DNA of 52,500 nt from Salinibacter grassmerensis (GTDB lineage: Bacteria > Bacteroidota > Rhodothermia > Rhodothermales > Salinibacteraceae). The translations under genes were made by a program, and so were the position numbers. Below, in pieces: positions 24,546 to 33,594 of the stretch. The notes beneath the pieces were generated by a model that was not told where the DNA came from, did no database searches, and was given only the letters and a program-made list of their open reading frames with translations. The number at the start of each line of letters is the position of its first letter. Positions within the stretch are counted from its first letter, which is position 1. Where the stretch lies: NCBI RefSeq assembly GCF_947077765.1, contig NZ_CAMTTF010000005.1:1-52500 (forward strand), in the 5' to 3' direction.

Positions 24546-26348
24546 ATGCGCCGCTCCTCACTGCTTCCTCTCTTGCTCTGTGCTCTTCTCCTCGCTGCTC
24601 CGTCGGCGCTCGCCCAGAACGGCGACGGCGGCGGCGATCGCCTCACGGGACCGGACTTTGCCCGCAGTCCGGTGACGGCCCAGCACGGCATGGCGGCCAC
24701 CAGCCAGCCCCTCGCCTCGCAAATTGCCATCGACGTGCTCAAAGAAGGGGGCAGCGCGGTCGACGCGGCCATTGCCGCCAACGCCGCCCTCGGCCTCATG
24801 GAGCCCACCGGCAACGGGCTCGGGGGCGACCTCTTCGCCATCGTGCACGACCCGGAGACGGACTCGACGTACGGCCTCAACGCCAGCGGCCGGTCCCCAC
24901 GGGGCCTCTCCTACGAGGACCTGCAGCGGGAGCTGGGGGAGCGTGACCAGATTCCGCTGCTCGGGCACCTTCCGGTGAGCGTGCCCGGCACTGCCAGTGG
25001 ATGGGGCAAGCTGCACGAGCGGTTCGGGGAGCTGCCCCTCCGTGAGGACTTGGCGCCCGCCATCGAGTACGCCCGGGACGGCTTTCCGCTCTCACAAGTG
25101 ATCGCCTACTACTGGCAGGGCAACGTGGAGAGCTTCCGCGAGAACAGCGACCTGATCCCGACGGACAACTGGAGGGAGACCTACCTCATTGAGGGCGAGG
25201 ACGGAGAGATGCGGGCGCCGGAAGAGGGGGAGATCTTCCGCAACCCAGACCTTGCGGGCACCCTGGAGACAATCGCCGAGAACGGCACCGACGCCTTCTA
25301 CGAGGGGGAGATCGCCCGGACCATCGCCGACTATGCCGAGCGCACCGGGGGCTACCTGCGGATGGAGGACCTCCGAGAGCACGAGGCCAACTGGGTGGAT
25401 CCGGTCTCGGTCGACTACCGGGGCGTCGAGGTCTTCGAACTGCCCCCCAACGGCCAGGGCATCGCCGCGCTGCAGATGCTCCAGATCTTGAAGGGCTACG
25501 ACGTGGCGGACATGGGCCACAACTCCACCGACTACCTCCATGTGCAGGCCGAGGCCAAGAAGCTCGCCTTTGAGGATCGTGCCCGCTTCTATGCCGATCC
25601 GGACTTCGCCGACGTGCCGGTGCAAGAGCTCATTTCGGAGGAGTACGGCGCCCGGCGACGCCAGCTGATCGAGATGGACCAGGTGCTGTCCGCGCCGGAC
25701 GCCGGAAGTCCCCGTGCGGTGGCCACGTCGGATCTAGACCCGACCATGCAGAAGCGTCTCAACAGCGGGGACACGATCTACCTGACCGTCGCAGACTCGA
25801 GTGGCATGATGGTCTCACTCATCCAGAGCAACTATGCCGGGATGGGCAGCGGCCTCGTCCCCGACGGCCTCGGATTCATGCTGCAGGACCGCGGCGCCCT
25901 CTTCACGATGGAGAAGGGCCACCCCAACGTCTACAAGCCGGGCAAGCGCCCCTTCCACACCATCATTCCTGCCTTCGCCACGAAGGACGGCGAGCCGTTC
26001 TTGAGCTTCGGCGTCATGGGCGGCGGGATGCAGCCCCAGGGGCACGTGCAGGTGCTTAGCAACATCGTCGACTTTGGACTCAACGTGCAGGCGGCCAGCG
26101 ACGCGGCGCGCTACCGGCACTACGGCAGCAGCTCGCCCACCGGCGAGGCCATGGAAGGGCGGGGCACGCTCCGCGTGGAGAGCGGCGTGTCGGAGGATGT
26201 GGTGGGCGCCCTCCGGGGTCGGGGACACAGCATGGACGTGGGTGCGGGCGGATACGGGGGCTATCAGGCCATCCGTTGGGACCCGGAGGAGGAGGTCTAC
26301 TGGGGCGGCACGGAGATGCGAAAAGACGGGTATGTGATCGGATACTGA
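24546..26348 (+). CDS. ggt: Gamma-glutamyltransferase (600 aa)
   Basis: Periplasmic or secreted Ntn-hydrolase that moves or hydrolyses gamma-glutamyl groups, as in glutathione breakdown. A signal peptide (MRRSSLLPLLLCALLLAAPS, then ALAQ) is followed by VTAQHGMAATSQPLASQIAIDVL and GGSAVDAAIAANAALGLMEP then TGNGLGGDLFAIVHD, the family N-terminal segments. The autoprocessing Thr appears to be Thr410 in GDTIYLTVADSSG, which aligns with the TTH(Y)SV region; the second residue of that motif is Ile rather than Thr. Downstream SNYAGMGSGLVPDGLGFMLQ and PGKRPFHTIIPAFATKDGEP complete the small subunit. The length is normal. The start is fixed by the signal peptide. Confidence 0.93.
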   Translation: MRRSSLLPLLLCALLLAAPSALAQNGDGGGDRLTGPDFARSPVTAQHGMAATSQPLASQIAIDVLKEGGSAVDAAIAANAALGLMEPTGNGLGGDLFAIVHDPETDSTYGLNASGRSPRGLSYEDLQRELGERDQIPLLGHLPVSVPGTASGWGKLHERFGELPLREDLAPAIEYARDGFPLSQVIAYYWQGNVESFRENSDLIPTDNWRETYLIEGEDGEMRAPEEGEIFRNPDLAGTLETIAENGTDAFYEGEIARTIADYAERTGGYLRMEDLREHEANWVDPVSVDYRGVEVFELPPNGQGIAALQMLQILKGYDVADMGHNSTDYLHVQAEAKKLAFEDRARFYADPDFADVPVQELISEEYGARRRQLIEMDQVLSAPDAGSPRAVATSDLDPTMQKRLNSGDTIYLTVADSSGMMVSLIQSNYAGMGSGLVPDGLGFMLQDRGALFTMEKGHPNVYKPGKRPFHTIIPAFATKDGEPFLSFGVMGGGMQPQGHVQVLSNIVDFGLNVQAASDAARYRHYGSSSPTGEAMEGRGTLRVESGVSEDVVGALRGRGHSMDVGAGGYGGYQAIRWDPEEEVYWGGTEMRKDGYVIGY

Positions 26349-26432
26349 CCACACGGGGCTCTGTGAAGGGCGCGGGCGTGCTCTGCGCCTTGCCTTCTCA
26401 GGTTCCCTTCCCAGTGTGGGGACACCCATCGG

Positions 26433-26777
26433 TCAAGGGACGGGGCCTTCCTCGGTCGAAGACTGGGGGGGCTCGGAAACGCTCTCCGCGGCTTCCAGCC
26501 GGCGGAGAAGTTGCCAGCGTGCCCCGGACCCAATCACCAGGAGCACCACGACCACCGTGTACGAGACGGTGGTCAGCTCCTCCACGTCTTCCTGCGGCAG
26601 TGCAGGCGGGCGCACCGTCAGCAGCCACTCGGCCAGCACATTTCCCTCCACCACCAACAGCGTCCCAAGAGCCAGAAGAAGCACGACGCGAAGGAGAAGT
26701 CCCCACCACAGGTAGCCGCGCAAGACGGGCGCGGCATGCTTCGTATCGTGAACGCGGCCGAGGAGCCGATCGAGCAT
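26433..26777 (-). CDS. Small two-TM membrane protein, function unknown (114 aa)
   Basis: From the ATG at 26777 the protein begins MLDRLLGRVHDTKHAAPVLRG. Two hydrophobic stretches are visible: YLWWGLLLRVVLLLALGTLL (about residues 23-44) and TVSYTVVVVLLVIGSGARWQ (about residues 68-86). It ends in a polar acidic tail (SVSEPPQSSTEEGPVP). This fits an inner-membrane protein with both ends on the same side. I recognise no family. An upstream in-frame start (26837) would add 20 residues. It lies between ggt (opposite strand) and another small gene, and its pattern of codon use looks like real coding. Confidence 0.6.
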   Translation of the reverse strand: MLDRLLGRVHDTKHAAPVLRGYLWWGLLLRVVLLLALGTLLVVEGNVLAEWLLTVRPPALPQEDVEELTTVSYTVVVVLLVIGSGARWQLLRRLEAAESVSEPPQSSTEEGPVP

Positions 26778-26851
26778 AGATGGGTACAGCGTTCGCCATA
26801 AACGGTGGGGCTTGTGGTCGCAGACGCCTCGACGCATAGACGTGTGTACGC

Positions 26852-27256
26852 CTAGTCCGCGGAGACGTTGACCTCCATCTCGCGCGGATCCGTCGCGATT
26901 CGCTCAGCCACCCCTACGGCGTCAGCGTGAGGGCCTGTGTGCGCCGTCACGCGGAGCGTCTCTCCGTCGACCTCAGCGTGCCACTGCTCCGCGTCCTCGT
27001 CGGCGGCCCCCTCGTCCTTGAGAAGAATTGCGTTCCCGTCGACTTCGAGAACCGGGTGGGACGCAACGTACGGTTCGGGGCCTGAATCGTGCTTCACGAC
27101 GTCCCAGGTATTGGGCGTGGCGACGTAGTAGGTCGGCACGGCCGGCTCCGCCCCGTCCCAGCGGCGCACCCGCCAAAAGCCCGCCCAGTCGGGATGTGCG
27201 TCGGTGGGCGCAGAGCCATCCGGGGCGGAATCGGACTCGTCGGGACCTGGGGGCAT
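26852..27256 (-). CDS. Small acidic protein, function unknown (134 aa)
   Basis: A soluble-looking protein with no signal peptide and no membrane segment. It starts MPPGPDESDSAPDGSAPTDA, a disordered acidic tract, then DWAGFWRVRRWDGAEPAVPT. That is followed by a beta-rich stretch (YYVATPNTWDVVKHDSGPEP, VLEVDGNAILLKDEG, QWHAEVDGETLRVTAHTGPH) which could be a small lipocalin-like or similar barrel, but no family is recognised. The Asp/Glu excess is typical of the window. It is 75 bp upstream (in transcription) of the membrane protein gene above, so the two may form one minus-strand unit. Confidence 0.6.
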   Translation of the reverse strand: MPPGPDESDSAPDGSAPTDAHPDWAGFWRVRRWDGAEPAVPTYYVATPNTWDVVKHDSGPEPYVASHPVLEVDGNAILLKDEGAADEDAEQWHAEVDGETLRVTAHTGPHADAVGVAERIATDPREMEVNVSAD

Positions 27257-27337
27257 TGTGGAGAGTGGGATGGTGAACGGGAAAATACACTTCCCGTACG
27301 GATCTCCAGAAGTGACAGATTCCCATGTTCTCGTCGG

Positions 27338-29641
27338 TCACTGTGGGGCCGATGTCCCGCGGGGTTGGAGCACAAACTCGACGTCCCGCGAGACGGTCGT
27401 CCCCGTGACCTCGTCGGTCACGCGGACGGTGACCCGCACGTCCTGCGGCTCATCTCGCTCGATCTCAGAAAGGTCGAGCAGAATCGCCTCCTCGGTGCGA
27501 CGGTCAGTGCCCGCCATCGTCATTTCGGTGCTGGTGCGCTGCGTGTCGGTGCCCCGGAAGATCTCCGTCCAGCCGCGCTTCGTCTCCCCGCTTGCCTCGT
27601 AGGCGATCGAATACCGCGTTCGGTCGTCGGCGCCGTAGGCAAGGTGATACAGCTCGAAGGAAAGGAGGAGGGGCGTGTCCCCTGTGAGGGCGCGGAACGG
27701 ATACGGCGTGGCCTGCTCGGTGGGACGGATGAGGGATTGGGCGCTCGTGTCGGGCAGCGTGAGCACCTTCACGTCACTCATCTCGACCGCCGGGCCTTCG
27801 GCGCGGAGCGGCTCGAGCGAGTCGGCGCGGGCGGTGGCCACCCGCCGCTTCGGCCCCAGCCGCTTCCCCTCGGACGCCGATTCGGACGCCCACAACTGGT
27901 ACTGTCCCCACTGCAGGCCGAGGTGGTACCGGTCCGTGGCCCCCTCCAGGGTGAGGGGCGACGGCACAATCATCCGTGAGTCCGTACCCGGCTGCACCTC
28001 CACCGGATACCGACGGCGTGTCCGCTGCGACAGCCGGTGCTCATCGTCGTACTGTGCCGCCGAGACAGCGATCAGGGACGACGAGAGCGAGTTGGCCTCG
28101 CCCAATTGCAGCCGAGCGGCCGGCACGCCCCAGTAGACCTCCGTGCGGGTGGTGCCATCCGGGTCGAGGAACCGCGCCGTCCGCACCGACACCGGAAGTC
28201 GCGCCGTCTCGTCGAGGAGGGTGGTGTGCTGACGAGGCATCGCGTCCTCACGCCGCTCTACTGCCTCCCGGTCTTCACGCTCGGCCCGCCTCACCATGCG
28301 GGAGACGAACCGGGTCGGATAGTCGTAGCCGACCGACGGGTTCGAGAAGACGCGCCGGGTCTGCCCGACGCCCGCTCCCACTTTCGTCGACCGCTGGCCA
28401 GCCGAACCGGATGCACTGCCGCCGGAACGCTCGGCCGCTCTCGCGGCCGTCGCCTGCATCTCCTGCCAGCTTGCGTAGTTGGCGATCTTCGAGTACCGCG
28501 TGCTGAAGTTGATGTGGAACAGGGCCAGCTCCCGGTAGATGGCCCGCATGGCCATGAGGGCGGAATAGGCAATGTTGAGCCCCCGCTCCGTATCCGCGCG
28601 CTGCCGAGTCAGGTACCCCGGCATGAGCTCATTGGCTTTCGCCTGCCGGAAGCACTCCGACGTGTTGTCTTCGGCAAACAGGTAGAAGCCAGACTCGTCG
28701 ATGTGGGTGTACAGCCAGATTTCGCTCTTCGGGAAGCTGGACGGAGGGACGTTCACCCCGAAGCGGTAGACCTCTTGAAAGAACTCCCCGTCCTCGTAGT
28801 TGAGGGCGCGCTGCTTGTAAGGGCTCCCAAACCGGAGGTGCACGAGCCCTCGGTCATCGAGCGCGCTGGCCCGCTCGGCACACGCAAAGTTCTTGCGCAC
28901 CCGCACGAGCCGGGTGAGGTGCTCCTCTAAGCGCTCGTTCGCGTCGGTGGCTGGAAGGGGATCGAGTCCGCGCCACCACTCCACGAGGGCTGCCCCGGCC
29001 TCGGGCGCGAAGGTCCACTCTGCGGGAGCCGTGGAGCGATCTTGCTGGATGACACGGGCCAGTGCAGAGTCGGCCATGAGGGGGGCCAACTGCGCCACTC
29101 GGCGGCGGGAGAGCGACCGCATGGCCTCCGATGTATCGGTGCCAACCCGACCAAGGAGGGACCGGTAGATGTCGACCGCGTAAGGTCGCTCGCCCCGAAG
29201 TTGCCCCGGCGTAAGCCCGCGGAGATACGCGTCGGCGAGGCGGGCGTCGAACTGCCCGCTGTCCCAGAGCGTCCGGAGCCCTACACGCCGCGTCGATTGT
29301 GCCTTCTCCGCCTGGTCGGCCTGCTCGTAGGCTTTGCCCAACCAGTAGGCGGCCGCACCGTGGACGGGAGAGACGAGCGCGGAATCGGTGTCCAGCGCCG
29401 AACGCAGTAGGGAGACGGCCTCCTCGTGCCGCCCCTCGCGGAGCAGCTCAACCCCCGTTTCGACCTGGGACGTCCCGGACGGGCCCTGAATCTCTGGGAT
29501 GTCGAGCTGGGCCCGTGCGGGGAGAGAAGCAGCGCACGAGTACAGAAGCATTCCCCCAAGTAGCCCAAATACAAAGCGTGTCACGCGGATGAACGTGGGA
29601 CCCGAAGGTCGGTGTCGGAGGGAGTGGGGCGAATTGCGCAT
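27338..29641 (-). CDS. GWxTD domain-containing protein (767 aa)
   Basis: Large exported protein with the GWxTD-type domain known from Bacteroidota and related phyla. The start at 29641 gives MRNSPHSLRHRPSGPTFIRV, then a hydrophobic segment RFVFGLLGGMLLYSCAASLP (signal or lipoprotein-like, Cys about residue 35). A TPR-like region follows (GVELLREGRHEEAVSLLRSA, YWLGKAYEQADQAEKAQSTR). The GWxTD region has DRGLVHLRFGSPYKQRALNY then SEIWLYTHIDESGFYLFAED. The last third is beta-rich with repeated outer-barrel-like strands. The function of this family is not well established, so no biochemical role is claimed. An upstream in-frame start at 29752 would give a longer N-terminus but is not preferred. 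Confidence 0.8.
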   Translation of the reverse strand: MRNSPHSLRHRPSGPTFIRVTRFVFGLLGGMLLYSCAASLPARAQLDIPEIQGPSGTSQVETGVELLREGRHEEAVSLLRSALDTDSALVSPVHGAAAYWLGKAYEQADQAEKAQSTRRVGLRTLWDSGQFDARLADAYLRGLTPGQLRGERPYAVDIYRSLLGRVGTDTSEAMRSLSRRRVAQLAPLMADSALARVIQQDRSTAPAEWTFAPEAGAALVEWWRGLDPLPATDANERLEEHLTRLVRVRKNFACAERASALDDRGLVHLRFGSPYKQRALNYEDGEFFQEVYRFGVNVPPSSFPKSEIWLYTHIDESGFYLFAEDNTSECFRQAKANELMPGYLTRQRADTERGLNIAYSALMAMRAIYRELALFHINFSTRYSKIANYASWQEMQATAARAAERSGGSASGSAGQRSTKVGAGVGQTRRVFSNPSVGYDYPTRFVSRMVRRAEREDREAVERREDAMPRQHTTLLDETARLPVSVRTARFLDPDGTTRTEVYWGVPAARLQLGEANSLSSSLIAVSAAQYDDEHRLSQRTRRRYPVEVQPGTDSRMIVPSPLTLEGATDRYHLGLQWGQYQLWASESASEGKRLGPKRRVATARADSLEPLRAEGPAVEMSDVKVLTLPDTSAQSLIRPTEQATPYPFRALTGDTPLLLSFELYHLAYGADDRTRYSIAYEASGETKRGWTEIFRGTDTQRTSTEMTMAGTDRRTEEAILLDLSEIERDEPQDVRVTVRVTDEVTGTTVSRDVEFVLQPRGTSAPQ

Positions 29642-29708
29642 GACACTGTATGTACTGCGCCGCGCTAAACAGACGGCTTGCGTCCACATGCTACAGGGAT
29701 TAAGTAAG

Positions 29709-30554
29709 ATGTTCACTGAACCTTTGTCGTTCCCATTATTCGCGTCGCCCACTCTCAGCCGTTACAATTGTGTAGAGGAAGAATCCGTCGAGGGCGGGCG
29801 GCGTGTGTTGTTTTCCGATACAACGTTTCCATTGGTGTTCACTCTCGTGTCGCCCTTCACCACGCGCCTCCGGTCTACGACGCGCATTGAGCGCTGGTCA
29901 CTCGTCAACGCCGTTGCCGTGCTCCTTGCGGCCGTGGGCGCCGTGTGGCTTCGCGCCCTCGCTCCAGTTCTAATCGCGGGCGTGGCGATGCTCGGGGGGC
30001 TTGCCAGCATCGAACGGGATCGTTGGACCCCCCGTGGCACATTCGGCGTGGCCAACGGCGTGACTGCGCTTCGGGTAGGCCTGCTGGGCCTGCTCGCCCC
30101 CGCGGCGTCCGTCGGCCCGTGGCCCTTCGTCGCGCTGAGTCTTCTCTTTCTAGGCCTCGACGGCCTCGACGGGTGGCTGGCCCGTCGGTATCACCTCTCG
30201 TCGTCGTTTGGGGCGTTCTTCGATAAAGAAACCGACGCCCTTTTTCTGCTTCTGCTCTGTGGCCTCGCGGCGTTCCAGGGGATTCTCCCACTCTGGATTT
30301 TGGGCGCTGGACTGCTGCGCTACGGGTTCGTGGTGGTTCTCTTTCTCCTTCCGACTCCGCAAAAGACCGAATCTCGATCGTCAATCGCCCGGTACGTGTT
30401 CGGGAGCATGGTCGGGGCGCTCCTCGCGTCGTTTCTTTTGCCCCCGAGCCTGTCGCGTCCGCTCGTGGCTGTGGCCACGGCGGCCTTGCTCGTGTCGTTT
30501 GGGCAGTCGCTCTGGGGGATCGTTGCTCCGCAGTGGGTGTTGAGGGAATCGTAA
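29709..30554 (+). CDS. CDP-alcohol phosphatidyltransferase family membrane protein (about 281 aa)
   Basis: Integral membrane enzyme predicted to join a CDP-activated lipid to an alcohol, the chemistry that makes phosphatidylglycerol, -serine, -inositol or -choline. The full family signature D-x2-D-G-x2-A-R-x8-G-x3-D-x3-D is present: DGLDGWLARRYHL (first Asp at residue 151) followed by SSSFGAFFDKETD. Hydrophobic helices occur before and after it (LVNAVAVLLAAVGAVWLRAL, GPWPFVALSLLFLG, LFLLLLCGLAAFQ, LPLWILGAGLLRYGFVVVLF). The true start is uncertain: ATG at 29709, or GTG/TTG near 29832-29835 closer to the first helix, are all open. The alcohol substrate is unknown. It diverges from the GWxTD gene. 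Confidence 0.82.
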   Translation: MFTEPLSFPLFASPTLSRYNCVEEESVEGGRRVLFSDTTFPLVFTLVSPFTTRLRSTTRIERWSLVNAVAVLLAAVGAVWLRALAPVLIAGVAMLGGLASIERDRWTPRGTFGVANGVTALRVGLLGLLAPAASVGPWPFVALSLLFLGLDGLDGWLARRYHLSSSFGAFFDKETDALFLLLLCGLAAFQGILPLWILGAGLLRYGFVVVLFLLPTPQKTESRSSIARYVFGSMVGALLASFLLPPSLSRPLVAVATAALLVSFGQSLWGIVAPQWVLRES

Positions 30555-30612
30555 TCGGAGAAGTGAGACGCGCCGATTCGGGTTCGTCGTTCTCCTCCGG
30601 AAGGACCGCACC

Positions 30613-32397
30613 ATGGCAACTCGCTGGCACACGTCGATCTCCGCCCCCGGCCAGGCCTGGGTCTCATTCGTCGGGGCGTGGGGGCTTCTGACGCTGCTCC
30701 CCTTCCTTCCGTCCCTCGCGACGCCACGCCCCCGAAGTCCGTATTTTCCCCTCTGCGTGGAGGTGCTGGTACTCGGGACGGCGGTCGTTTACACCCACCG
30801 GACACGATGGGCCCGCACCGCTCGCCTCGGAGCGGGCCTTGGCCTCGGGCTCCTGCTGGTGTACCAGGTGTACGACGCGACGGCCTACGTCGCCACACGC
30901 CGTAGCGGCATCTTCTACGAGGACCTGCAGTACGTCGACAACCTGATCTACTTCGTGTTCGACCTCTGGTCGTGGCGCGTGGGCGTCTTCGCCCTCCTGG
31001 TGGTCGTCGGAATTGGGGGACTTGTGTGGCTCGTGGCGTGGGGCCTCCGGACGGTGGGCCGGACGGCGCAGTATGGAGGCTGCCGGGCGGTCCTGCTAGC
31101 CACGCACCTCGCGGCCTGGCCCCTCGTCGCCGTGGTGGGGCCGGCCCTGGAGCTCGGCCCCGTGAACATGACGTACCAGTCGTCGGGCGAGCGGACCCGG
31201 GTGCGCACGACGACCACCCGCGCCGTCGCCAATGCCCAGGCCTCGCTGCGCCTCCGAACGATGCTCGACTCGATGCAGACAGCCCCGGTCGATTCGGCCT
31301 ATGCGGATTACGACACCCTTGCCCTCGACCGGCGCCCCCCAGTCTATCTTCTCATGGTGGAGTCGTACGGGTCGGCCCTCAACACGCATCCGTCGCTTCG
31401 TGCTCCATACCGGGCCCTCATGCGACGTACCGACTCGGTCTTCGCCGCGGACGGCTGGCACCGGGCCACCGCCCGGAGCGACATTCCCGTACGGGGCGGG
31501 CGGTCGTGGCTTTCCATCGCTTCTCTTCTGACCGGCACACGGGTGGGCCACCAGTTGCTCTTCAACCAATTCCAGACTGCCTCGGACGATTCGACCCGTA
31601 CGGTGCCCCATCTCGTCCGCTTCTTCAACGGGCAGGGCTACCGCACCGTGGCCCTCCAGCCCTTCACCTTCGAGCGCCCCGGGCTCCCGGTCCGCAACCT
31701 CTACGACTTCGACGTTCCCACCTACCGGGACGACCTTAATTACCGGGGCCCTTCCTACAGCCTGGCGGATGCCCCCGACCAGTACAGTCTTCACCACACG
31801 CACGAGACGCACCTAGCCCCCTCCAACGACCCATTCTTCCTCTTCTTTGAAACTGTCGATTCGCACTCGCTCTGGAACTACGGCCTGCCGCCCTACCTCG
31901 ACGACTGGACCCAGTTTAACGAGCACACGGAGGCCGACCGCTCGCCCCACCCCAATTCGGAGTCCTTTCCCCCGGTCTTTCTGCCGGACTCCATCACCGA
32001 TCCCACCATTTACGACCAGCCCACGCCGTTGCGCTACCTCCGCCACGTGGCCCACGAGATGCGCGTCCTTCGCGAATACCTGATCGAGAAGGCCCCGCCC
32101 GGCAGCCTCGTGCTTCTGCTCGGCGACCACCAGCCGCCCCTGATTGACTCGGCGGACCGCACGGTTCCCCTTCACGTGCTGAGCACCGACTCGACGCTGG
32201 TCGCGCACGCCCGTCACCATGGCTTTACGAAGGGCCTCCTTCCTGCGCCCGAAAGCTCAACGTTTCGCCAGGAGAGCCTGTACTCGTTCCTCGTCCGCCT
32301 GCTGGCCGCCCACGACCGGGGGGCTGTGCCGACGGACACGACCGCCCTCCCGCCGCTGCAGCCGCGGGGGGTGCCGCCGTCCCTGCTGGTGCAGTAG
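30613..32397 (+). CDS. Membrane sulfatase / LTA-synthase-like phosphoglycerol transferase (594 aa)
   Basis: The N-terminal third is membrane-embedded (about four or five hydrophobic stretches, for example WVSFVGAWGLLTLLPFLPSL, LGAGLGLGLLLVYQVY, VGVFALLVVVGIGGLVWLVA). The rest is an alkaline-phosphatase-superfamily catalytic domain outside the membrane: VYLLMVESYGSALNTH (metal-site Glu), VRGGRSWLSIASLLTGTRV (position of the nucleophile), PFFLFFETVDSHSLWNYG and LVLLLGDHQPP (metal-binding Asp-His). This is the LtaS/OpgB/sulfatase layout. The usual catalytic Thr is not obvious; a Ser in GGRSWLS is the likely candidate. It follows the CDP-alcohol transferase gene by 58 bp on the same strand and may be its functional partner. 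Substrate unknown. Confidence 0.82.
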   Translation: MATRWHTSISAPGQAWVSFVGAWGLLTLLPFLPSLATPRPRSPYFPLCVEVLVLGTAVVYTHRTRWARTARLGAGLGLGLLLVYQVYDATAYVATRRSGIFYEDLQYVDNLIYFVFDLWSWRVGVFALLVVVGIGGLVWLVAWGLRTVGRTAQYGGCRAVLLATHLAAWPLVAVVGPALELGPVNMTYQSSGERTRVRTTTTRAVANAQASLRLRTMLDSMQTAPVDSAYADYDTLALDRRPPVYLLMVESYGSALNTHPSLRAPYRALMRRTDSVFAADGWHRATARSDIPVRGGRSWLSIASLLTGTRVGHQLLFNQFQTASDDSTRTVPHLVRFFNGQGYRTVALQPFTFERPGLPVRNLYDFDVPTYRDDLNYRGPSYSLADAPDQYSLHHTHETHLAPSNDPFFLFFETVDSHSLWNYGLPPYLDDWTQFNEHTEADRSPHPNSESFPPVFLPDSITDPTIYDQPTPLRYLRHVAHEMRVLREYLIEKAPPGSLVLLLGDHQPPLIDSADRTVPLHVLSTDSTLVAHARHHGFTKGLLPAPESSTFRQESLYSFLVRLLAAHDRGAVPTDTTALPPLQPRGVPPSLLVQ

Positions 32398-32404
32398 CCA
32401 TGCC

Positions 32405-33478
32405 TCAGGGGGCCGCCCCCGCGGCCCGCGCCCGCAGGGTTGCGAGGGCCTCCCGAAACCGGGCCGCCGCCTCGGTCCACGTCGGAAAGTCGCGACTTCG
32501 ACGCCACGCCGCCCGTCCCCTCTGCGCCCGGGCCATTGGGTCGGCGAGGAGCGATCGCAGCGCGGCCCGAAGCGATCGCGGGCCGTCCGTCGACACAAGA
32601 CAGCCCACCGTCTCGTCCCCGGCGTTTTCCGCCATGCCCCCCACGCGATACCCGGCCACCGGCAGGCCACGGGCCATCGCCTCGCGGGTCGACAGGCTGC
32701 ACGTTTCGAAGCGGGACGGGAGCACGAACAGGTCCGCCCGGTCGTACCATGTGCGGAGCGCTTCGGGCGCGATCGGTCCGGTCCAGGTGACGCGGTCGGT
32801 CAGCCCCGCCGCCCGGAGCCGCCGGAAGAGGCCCACGGCGTACGCCGGATCGAGCGAGGCGTCCCCGACCAGCGTCCACGTCCACGGCCGGTCTCGGAGG
32901 GCGTAGAGCACGTCCACGAACGACTGAAGGCCTTTTTCGGGGAGCAGGTTGGCCACCGTGAGCATCTGCGGCCCGTCGCACCCAAGCCGATCGGGCAGCG
33001 CCCCGCGGTACCGTTCATCAAGGCCCGGACGGACGACCTGGACCCGCTCCGCGGACGGCCCTTCGTCTACGAGCGCCTGCTTCACATACCGACTCGTCGC
33101 CACGGCCCCATCCACCACGCCCAGGGTGGCCCGCTCCTCCGCAACGCCGCCCGTGTCCGGCGCATGGGGGTCGATGCAGCGCAAGTAGTGTACGAGTAGA
33201 ATCATGGGGGTCTCCGCAGTGTGCTCCTGGACGGCCCGCAGCGCATCCGGGTGGCGCGCCAGAAGACTGTCCACCACGACGAGCTCTGCGTCCGGCAGGT
33301 TCAGGTCCGGGGCCGGACGTGTGTCCGGCGCCCACGTCTTTGCTCGGACCGTTGTCTCGGGACGCAGCCCCGCCACCATCCGCCGGTTGAACACGTTGCC
33401 GCCGGTCTGCAGGTCGTGGATGTCGGGGACCAGGAAGACGATCGGTTTGTCCTCCGGTTCGTTCGTCACGGGACTCAT
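32405..33478 (-). CDS. Glycosyltransferase family 4 (357 aa)
   Basis: Probable GT-B retaining glycosyltransferase. The N-terminal domain opens with KPIVFLVPDIHDLQTGGNVF and NRRMVAGLRPETTVRAK. The C-terminal nucleotide-sugar domain has MLTVANLLPEKGLQSFVDVL and TWTGPIAPEALRTWYDRADL, then FVLPSRFETCSLSTREAMAR with GLPVAGYRVGGMAEN, the E-x7-E motif region of GT4. The ATG at 33478 is six codons inside the longer frame and fits the family start. Its 3' end lies only 7 bp from the end of the sulfatase-like gene on the other strand, so they converge and are not an operon. The acceptor is unknown; the neighbourhood suggests an envelope glycolipid or polysaccharide. Confidence 0.85.
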   Translation of the reverse strand: MSPVTNEPEDKPIVFLVPDIHDLQTGGNVFNRRMVAGLRPETTVRAKTWAPDTRPAPDLNLPDAELVVVDSLLARHPDALRAVQEHTAETPMILLVHYLRCIDPHAPDTGGVAEERATLGVVDGAVATSRYVKQALVDEGPSAERVQVVRPGLDERYRGALPDRLGCDGPQMLTVANLLPEKGLQSFVDVLYALRDRPWTWTLVGDASLDPAYAVGLFRRLRAAGLTDRVTWTGPIAPEALRTWYDRADLFVLPSRFETCSLSTREAMARGLPVAGYRVGGMAENAGDETVGCLVSTDGPRSLRAALRSLLADPMARAQRGRAAWRRSRDFPTWTEAAARFREALATLRARAAGAAP

Positions 33479-33594
33479 AGCAGTAGGAACTCGCATTGGG
33501 GGATTGTGGGCGCGGACAACTCCCGTCGTTGCTCTCCGTTAAGGGAGCACATAAGCACGACACGTTCGTTCTTCTCATCTGCACTTTTTCCTCC

